Assembly: GCF_900111875.1 (NCBI RefSeq)
Contig: NZ_FOJU01000006.1
Location: forward strand, 1 to 64,000
Reading direction: 5' to 3'
DNA: 64,000 nucleotides
DNA from: Poseidonocella pacifica
GTDB lineage: Bacteria; Pseudomonadota; Alphaproteobacteria; Rhodobacterales; Rhodobacteraceae
Part shown: positions 59,321-64,000 of the stretch, piece by piece
How the letters are laid out: each line of letters begins with the position of its first letter
Position numbering within the stretch: position 1 is the first letter of the stretch
Position numbers and translations under genes: made by a program
The notes under the pieces: model-generated
What the model saw: only the letters and a program-made list of their open reading frames with translations
Database searches by the model: none
What the model was told of the DNA's origin: nothing

Positions 59321-61693
59321 ATGAAACACGATACGCATCTCAACCCCGCCCTCGCCGCCGATATCCCGGCAACTTCCGTTCCCCAGCTTCGCAACGAGTC
59401 AGGCCAATTCGCAGGCATTGCGCCCGTGCCCTGGTTGCACCCCGCACCGGTCACACCCTTCTCGACACCAGATCAGGTGACAGAAAAAATCGACCACGCA
59501 GTCACGGCCATCTTGTCCGGCGCAGTGACACATGATCCCGAAGGCGACGAGCCTGCACCCGTCGTCGCACTTGCCCCCAGCCCCGGGAGCGGAAAGACCA
59601 CCCGGACGCAGAAGATCCTGGCCCAGCAGCCGCGCGATATCCTGGGGAAGGATGCTTTCTTCCTGATGCCGACATCGGACCTGTCCGGCGAGGCATGCGC
59701 AAGGGCGCGTCAAATGGCTATCTCCGGCAACGCGACGCCAGCTTTCCAGATGCTTGGAAGATCCGCTTTGAACCCGACGCAACCCGAAGAGCGCATGTGC
59801 CTTAAATGGAAGCTGGCGGAGCGGGTTTCCCGATCGGGCCTGCGCGTGCGAGAGACCCTATGCGAAGCGGTGGATACGGGCGACAATGAACCGGCACGCT
59901 GCCCCCACTTCGACACCTGTGCCTATCTCCAGCAGTTCCGCTGTCTGCCCGAGGAACCAGTGGACAGATACGCGGCCCACGCCTTCGCGCATCTTCCCGA
60001 TCCGACGCAACGACCTGAGGGGCTGCGCGTCATTGACGAGAAGTTCTGGCCGTCGATGCTCAAAACGACCGTCGTGCCTGCGGCAGCTTTCGAGACGGAG
60101 CGGCGCTTTCCTGAGCCTGCGAACCCGGACGACGGGGAGATATCGTTGCAGTTTCAGCGGGTTCTTGAGGCGGCAGCAGCGGTATTGGGTGCCCTGAGAT
60201 CCGAGCGTAGCCTGCTCGATCTTCCCTACACTTCGACTGACTATCGGAGGTTCGCACGCGAGGAATTGTCCGCCGCGGAGGACCCGCCCGCGATCACTCC
60301 CGATATGCCAGCGACCGCGCAGGAGCAGCGGGTGGAGCAAATGCTCGCGTCCCGGAGCAATGCGCATCGGTATGCGCGCATCTGGGAAGCGCTGGCACAA
60401 GCTCATGAGCAGTCTCGGCACAGGCCAGACCGGGTCGAACTTCGCCACAGCATCTATTGGGACTCCGATAAGGCGAGCAAAGTCGAGGTCGAGGAAATCG
60501 TCGTGCACGGGATCAAGGACATGATCAGCAATCCGCCGACCCTCGTGCTCGACGCGGATGCGAGCGAGACCATCCTCAGGGTCTTCTTTCCGGACATCGA
60601 CGTTCATCACGCGACCCTCGAGCCGAATGCGGAAATCATTCAGGTCTCGAGTCATAGGATGAGCACAACCGCCCTGTTGAACTCGCCAAGCCTTCGCGAT
60701 CGGTGCCGTCGAATGATCGAGGCGGAGGTCGAACGCGATCAGAAGGACCACGCCGCGGGCGTTCTCATCGGCTGCACGAAGAAGGTTGCGCGCCAGTTCT
60801 TTCTCGACGCCGGGCTGCTGAATGGTGACGAGAGCAGCGAAGAGGAAGTCCGGATCATGCTGGACACGCAACTTCTCGGAGCCAGCTGGCTCTGGTTCGG
60901 CGATCGGGCGCTTGGGTCGAACCGCTACGAAAGCTACTCGACCGTCATCGTGCTTGGCCGTAACGAGATTCCGCTGGACGCTCTCGAAGGACAGGGAAGA
61001 AGCCTGTTCGGCGATCGCGACGGAGAGGAGCCGCTTTGTTTCGTCGAACCGGACGAGCATGGTCGCCGGCTGATGCCCGAATTCATGGTGCCATACGAAA
61101 TCAGATCAGCCGAACCAGTCGCAGTCCCTGTGCGCCTTCATCCCGATCCAAGAATCCGTGAGATCCAGCGTCAGCATCGGGAATGCGCAACGCGGCAATT
61201 GATCGAACGGCTCCGGCTGGGGCGCGCAAGCTACCGCAAGCGCGTGATCCTTGCGTGTAACATCCCGATCCCGAGTCTGCCGGTCGACCGCCTGGTCACC
61301 TTTGCCGAGATCGCCGGCGATGTGCCACGCCTTCAGCAAGCACTCGAAGAGACGGCTACGTGCCACCGCACGCTGATCTTGACCGGCAAACAAATGCCCG
61401 CCCATGCCGGCAAAACCTTCAAATCAGAGAAGGCCGCGCAGGACTGGCTGGGACGCACTCGGAAAAACCCGCGGACCGCTATGGATGTTCTTAATAATGG
61501 CGTGCGGGGTTTTTCTATCTTCGCCGCCCATATCAGACGCCAGCAGCCGCGAGCACAGTTGGAGGTCTGCATCGTCCTCGTCAGTGAGGGCGAGTGTCCG
61601 CGAGAGGTGATCGAAGCGGCTCACGGTCCGCTCCGTGAGTATCGGCCGGTCGATCTGACCGAGGAGCGGGTCTTCGGCAAGCCTCGCGCCTGA
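59321..61693 (+). CDS. P-loop helicase-like protein with cysteine cluster (DinG/XPD-like architecture)
   Basis: A 790-residue protein. Walker A is APSPGSGKTT at about residues 86-95. About 90 residues later come four cysteines, one in RETLCEAVD and three in ARCPHFDTCAYLQQFRC, placed like the iron-sulfur cluster insertion of XPD/DinG helicases. A Walker-B-like LRVIDEKFW follows near 240. Later segments such as LVLDADASETIL and LEGQGRSLFGDR may form the second helicase domain with an arginine finger. No full family assignment is possible from sight. The ATG at 59321 is preferred to a TTG at 59312. The 3' part contains the second copy of the repeated hairpin, in frame. It may process DNA for the island's maintenance or defence. 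Confidence 0.8.
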   Translation: MKHDTHLNPALAADIPATSVPQLRNESGQFAGIAPVPWLHPAPVTPFSTPDQVTEKIDHAVTAILSGAVTHDPEGDEPAPVVALAPSPGSGKTTRTQKILAQQPRDILGKDAFFLMPTSDLSGEACARARQMAISGNATPAFQMLGRSALNPTQPEERMCLKWKLAERVSRSGLRVRETLCEAVDTGDNEPARCPHFDTCAYLQQFRCLPEEPVDRYAAHAFAHLPDPTQRPEGLRVIDEKFWPSMLKTTVVPAAAFETERRFPEPANPDDGEISLQFQRVLEAAAAVLGALRSERSLLDLPYTSTDYRRFAREELSAAEDPPAITPDMPATAQEQRVEQMLASRSNAHRYARIWEALAQAHEQSRHRPDRVELRHSIYWDSDKASKVEVEEIVVHGIKDMISNPPTLVLDADASETILRVFFPDIDVHHATLEPNAEIIQVSSHRMSTTALLNSPSLRDRCRRMIEAEVERDQKDHAAGVLIGCTKKVARQFFLDAGLLNGDESSEEEVRIMLDTQLLGASWLWFGDRALGSNRYESYSTVIVLGRNEIPLDALEGQGRSLFGDRDGEEPLCFVEPDEHGRRLMPEFMVPYEIRSAEPVAVPVRLHPDPRIREIQRQHRECATRQLIERLRLGRASYRKRVILACNIPIPSLPVDRLVTFAEIAGDVPRLQQALEETATCHRTLILTGKQMPAHAGKTFKSEKAAQDWLGRTRKNPRTAMDVLNNGVRGFSIFAAHIRRQQPRAQLEVCIVLVSEGECPREVIEAAHGPLREYRPVDLTEERVFGKPRA
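61461..61515. repeat. Terminator-like hairpin, repeat copy 2
   Basis: It is the partner of the hairpin at 55205-55257, here lying inside the end of the helicase-like gene. The left arm is identical for 20 bases; the inner right arm is less perfect (ATAATGG in place of ATAGCGG). Outer arms AACCCGC and GCGGGGTT still pair and T residues follow. Confidence 0.7.
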
Positions 61694-61912
61694 GAATCTC
61701 CGGCTCACTTGGGCAACACACCCGAGCCCACGACCTCGTGGCCTCCGGTCCATCAACCGTCCAACTGTCGTCGTCATTGATCGGCGACGGTATACCCATC
61801 GCTGAAGTGGCCTGAGGCTGACTGCCTGCACAAGATGTTGTAATCGCGGGTAATTTTGCGGGTCGCCCTCGCTTTTTTTTCAGGGGCCCCAGGGGACTAA
61901 TTCCTTCGGGCC

Positions 61913-62377
61913 ATGATGGACCGACCCCTCACCCGCGACGACCTCGAAGTCTTCTTTCGGATTCGAAAGAAGCCGGGAAGCGATGACCGGCGAGCCTTGG
62001 CTAAAGTCCTCGGGGCGCTCGACATCCGACTTCGCGGCGAGACGACACGCTGGCCCGTGGTATGGCGGGCCATCGGCCTCGCGGAACGTCAAAGCCGAAA
62101 CCACCATTTGGAATTGACTGAACCGCTGCTCACCGCGGCTGCCGCCGCTGACCTGCTCGGTCAGGCCGATCCTTCAATCATCTACCGTTGGTCAGTGGGC
62201 AAACTTCCGGCGGGGACACCTCCGTTCCCTCCTGTGATCGACCTGTCGGGTGGACGTGATAACGCGCGCGCGAAGCGCTGGCGCAAGGCAGAGGTGCTCG
62301 CATGGCACGAGCGCCGTCCACTCCCCCAATACGCAAAAGCCGCGCCGGTTTTCGGCGCGCTCACTCCCCCGAATTGA
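61913..62377 (+). CDS. AlpA/excisionase-like DNA-binding protein
   Basis: A 154-residue protein. The second half looks like a MerR/AlpA-type winged helix-turn-helix: PLLTAAAAADLLGQADPSII and YRWSVGKLPAGTPPFPPVID, then AKRWRKAEVLAWHERRPLPQ, where the tryptophan-rich end is typical of AlpA-like proteins. The first half is helical and basic. Such proteins often act as excisionases or regulators of integrases, which fits its place 219 bases before the second recombinase-like gene. The two adjacent ATG codons at 61913 and 61916 are both possible starts. Confidence 0.7.
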   Translation: MMDRPLTRDDLEVFFRIRKKPGSDDRRALAKVLGALDIRLRGETTRWPVVWRAIGLAERQSRNHHLELTEPLLTAAAAADLLGQADPSIIYRWSVGKLPAGTPPFPPVIDLSGGRDNARAKRWRKAEVLAWHERRPLPQYAKAAPVFGALTPPN

Positions 62378-62440
62378 GGTCCATGGCGATGCCTTCTCAC
62401 CCGCGGGACACAGCGATTTGCACCCAGACGACCCGGCACA

Positions 62441-62548
62441 CACGCAAGCGACCAGGATACAAACGCCCGCCCGGTTTCACAGGCGGCAACCTCGGAGGCG
62501 TGTGTGTCCCAGGTGCGCTTTGGCGACCGGAAGCGCACGCAAGCGACC
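62441..62548 (+). repeat. 13-bp direct repeats upstream of the second recombinase-like gene
   Basis: CACGCAAGCGACC occurs at 62441-62453 and again at 62536-62548, and CACACACGC (62437-62445) has an inverted match GCGTGTGTG in the stretch between them. The 219-bp gap between the AlpA-like gene and the next CDS is otherwise empty. These could be binding sites for the AlpA-like protein or for the recombinase. Confidence 0.6.
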
Positions 62549-62596
62549 CGCACCCCTCGCTGATCCAATACAAGCAAACCATGAGAGGAACATTCC

Positions 62597-64000
62597 ATGC
62601 TTGATCTGACCAACCGCCCCCAGACCCCAACAAGCGCCATGGCGGTCGCCAGCACCGCGCCTGCCGCGACGCAGGGAGCCCGCCCAACGCTTGCGGATCT
62701 CAAGGCCCACGTCTCGGCCCGGACCGACGTGACGCCATCGGTCAAATCCAGATATCTCGGGGCAATCGGCGAGGTGGGGGAGATACTGAACCGGCCACTC
62801 GTCGCGGTCTCGGCCGAGCTGTCGCTCGTCGAGGAGCGGTTTCCGCTCGACGGATTCGATCCCGACCACTGGCCGACGGATGTGGCCTACCGGCTCTTTC
62901 GGCGCCGTCTCCAAGCCCCGTTGCGGCAGTTCCTCGGCGTGCACGAAGCACAGGCCGCGCTGCGGGCACAGCAGGATGACTGGACCCGCCTCTTCGCCGC
63001 GATCAAGCCGCTCGCCGAAGGCCGGGTCGGAAAGAATGCGAAATGGCATCCCATGAAGCTCGAAGCACTCAAGACCTTCGCATTGGTGGCCCGGTCCTAC
63101 GGCTGGCAGCCGCAAGACCTGACGCTGGTCGAGGCGCGGCGGATCGACGCCGATTTCCGCGGCAACAAGCGGGACGCCAACGCCCGCGCACTCCGGCGGC
63201 TCGATGAGCTACGGACATTCCCGGAGCTGCTGCCCCTGCTGCCGCAGCGTCCGATCGGGTTCGGCGCCGAGCGGCGCGTTCCGCTGATAACGGAGATCGA
63301 GCCGGTCTGGGAAGCGCAGTTCCTGCCGTGGATCGAGGCGGTCACGAAGACCGGCTGGGACCCGGTGAGCCAGGAATTCGCAGACGAGCATACTAAGCAC
63401 GCAGCCGTAATGCGTGCGGCTATGCGCACCGGCCTCCGTATCGGGCTCGAGATCGGTGCCGTGAGCTCCAATCAACCGGACCTCAAGGCCATTCTTGCCG
63501 ATGACGAAATCGTCTGCGCCATCGCCGGAGAAATGCTGGCGCGGCACGATCGGTCAAAGAAGAAGGGCCGTCTCAGGCCCCGCACGTCCCGCAAGTATAT
63601 CAAGATACTCAACCAGTTCCGCGCCCATCTCGGCATCGAGACGGCAATGCTGAAGCAGGTGCTGGCGAACAACGATGTGGCTCGCAAGGGAAAGCAGGCG
63701 GAGAAATCCATGACGCCCAAAAACCGCAAGTTCTGCGAGGGCCTTATCGAAAAGCCGGCTCTGCGCAGGCGGTTTCTAACGTCGTTTCAGGTGCTGCGCG
63801 CGGCCGCAGAGGCCAGCCTCGCGCGAATCGCCGCGGAGGACCGCAAGCCCACGCCGGGGGAGATCGCGCGCGTGCGAAAACTCGGTGCTGCGGCCTGCTT
63901 TGCCGCGATCGAGATCGGAGGAGCTCCTATCCGTGTGGAGAACGCCATGCGCCTGACCTGCGTGGAGAACGACGCGCAGATCCGCATTCCGAAGAAGGGC
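62597..64000 (+). CDS. Recombinase-like (integrase) protein, cut by the window end
   Basis: The frame is open for 468 codons from an ATG with GAGAGGAA six bases before it and runs off the window. The N-terminal 130 residues are helical (TPSVKSRYLGAIGEVGEIL), and RTSRKYIKILNQFRAHLGIE resembles the core-binding domain of tyrosine recombinases. IEIGGAPIRVENAMRLTCVE near the cut is similar to the arginine box, ALxxGLRxxEALxLRW; the catalytic HxxR and tyrosine would lie beyond the end. So an integrase identity is likely but unproven. It is distinct in sequence from the integrase at 47291. Confidence 0.65.
   Translation, partial: MLDLTNRPQTPTSAMAVASTAPAATQGARPTLADLKAHVSARTDVTPSVKSRYLGAIGEVGEILNRPLVAVSAELSLVEERFPLDGFDPDHWPTDVAYRLFRRRLQAPLRQFLGVHEAQAALRAQQDDWTRLFAAIKPLAEGRVGKNAKWHPMKLEALKTFALVARSYGWQPQDLTLVEARRIDADFRGNKRDANARALRRLDELRTFPELLPLLPQRPIGFGAERRVPLITEIEPVWEAQFLPWIEAVTKTGWDPVSQEFADEHTKHAAVMRAAMRTGLRIGLEIGAVSSNQPDLKAILADDEIVCAIAGEMLARHDRSKKKGRLRPRTSRKYIKILNQFRAHLGIETAMLKQVLANNDVARKGKQAEKSMTPKNRKFCEGLIEKPALRRRFLTSFQVLRAAAEASLARIAAEDRKPTPGEIARVRKLGAAACFAAIEIGGAPIRVENAMRLTCVENDAQIRIPKKG

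Larger units (their letters stand above)
47130..64000 (+). mobile_element. Genomic island integrated at tRNA-Asn (left end and body)
   Basis: A large tyrosine integrase gene begins 131 bases after the 3' end of tRNA-Asn, and the gene content changes sharply there from housekeeping to restriction-modification, toxin-like and unknown genes. Base composition varies strongly between genes. A second recombinase-like gene and an AlpA-like regulator lie near the right side. I see no second copy of the tRNA 3' end inside the window, so the right boundary is beyond 64000. The left boundary is placed in the tRNA only by analogy with known islands. Confidence 0.75.

Overview
The window looks like chromosomal DNA of a marine alphaproteobacterium of the family Rhodobacteraceae (Roseobacter group). 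The grounds are the high GC content, two secreted proteins ending in VPLPA-type sorting tails, a suf operon headed by an Rrf2/IscR-type regulator without the usual cysteine triad, and the general style of the housekeeping genes. The species cannot be named from the sequence alone.

Layout. Positions 1-472 are non-coding, with a strongly G-poor strand and two DnaA-box-like nonamers. From 473 to 13159 lies a secretion and surface block: a TIGR03032-type protein overlapping a glycosyltransferase, a 2770-residue secreted protein (FG-GAP, Calx-beta, VWD, cadherin-like and RTX-like parts), a small VPLPA-anchored protein and a lytic transglycosylase. From 13169 to 17458 a periplasmic binding protein, a sensor kinase and two stand-alone receiver proteins form a signalling module. 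A decayed IS3-family element (17695-18583) is followed by an RTX protein with a glycoside-hydrolase-like N-terminus, a chemotaxis receptor, an NHL beta-propeller protein and tRNA-Arg(CCG).

From 26070 to 34640 runs a leftward suf iron-sulfur assembly operon: regulator, cysteine desulfurase, sufB, ybjQ-like, a methyltransferase-like gene, sufC, sufD, two Yip1-like membrane proteins and sufS. Its promoter carries a perfect 15-bp palindrome over the -10 box. The segment 34676-47025 is ordinary chromosome: hydrolases, a VPLPA-anchored choice-of-anchor protein, icd, a Hint-domain protein, YitT, an HNH nuclease, an AlkA-type glycosylase, cobK, an MFS transporter, a ROK kinase coupled to an orphan sensor kinase, and a metallo-beta-lactamase-fold hydrolase.

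At tRNA-Asn(GTT) (47085-47159) a genomic island begins and continues past the window end. It starts with a large tyrosine integrase, then carries a 1623-residue single-chain Type ISP-like restriction-modification enzyme, a possible PemK/MazF-like two-gene unit, an AT-rich SEC-C-tailed protein, a leftward three-gene operon of unknowns, a P-loop protein with a cysteine cluster recalling DinG/XPD helicases, an AlpA-like DNA-binding protein, and a second recombinase-like gene that runs off the end. Two near-identical terminator-like hairpins (55205-55257 and 61461-61515) bracket the middle cargo. The island is the best place to look for undescribed biology.
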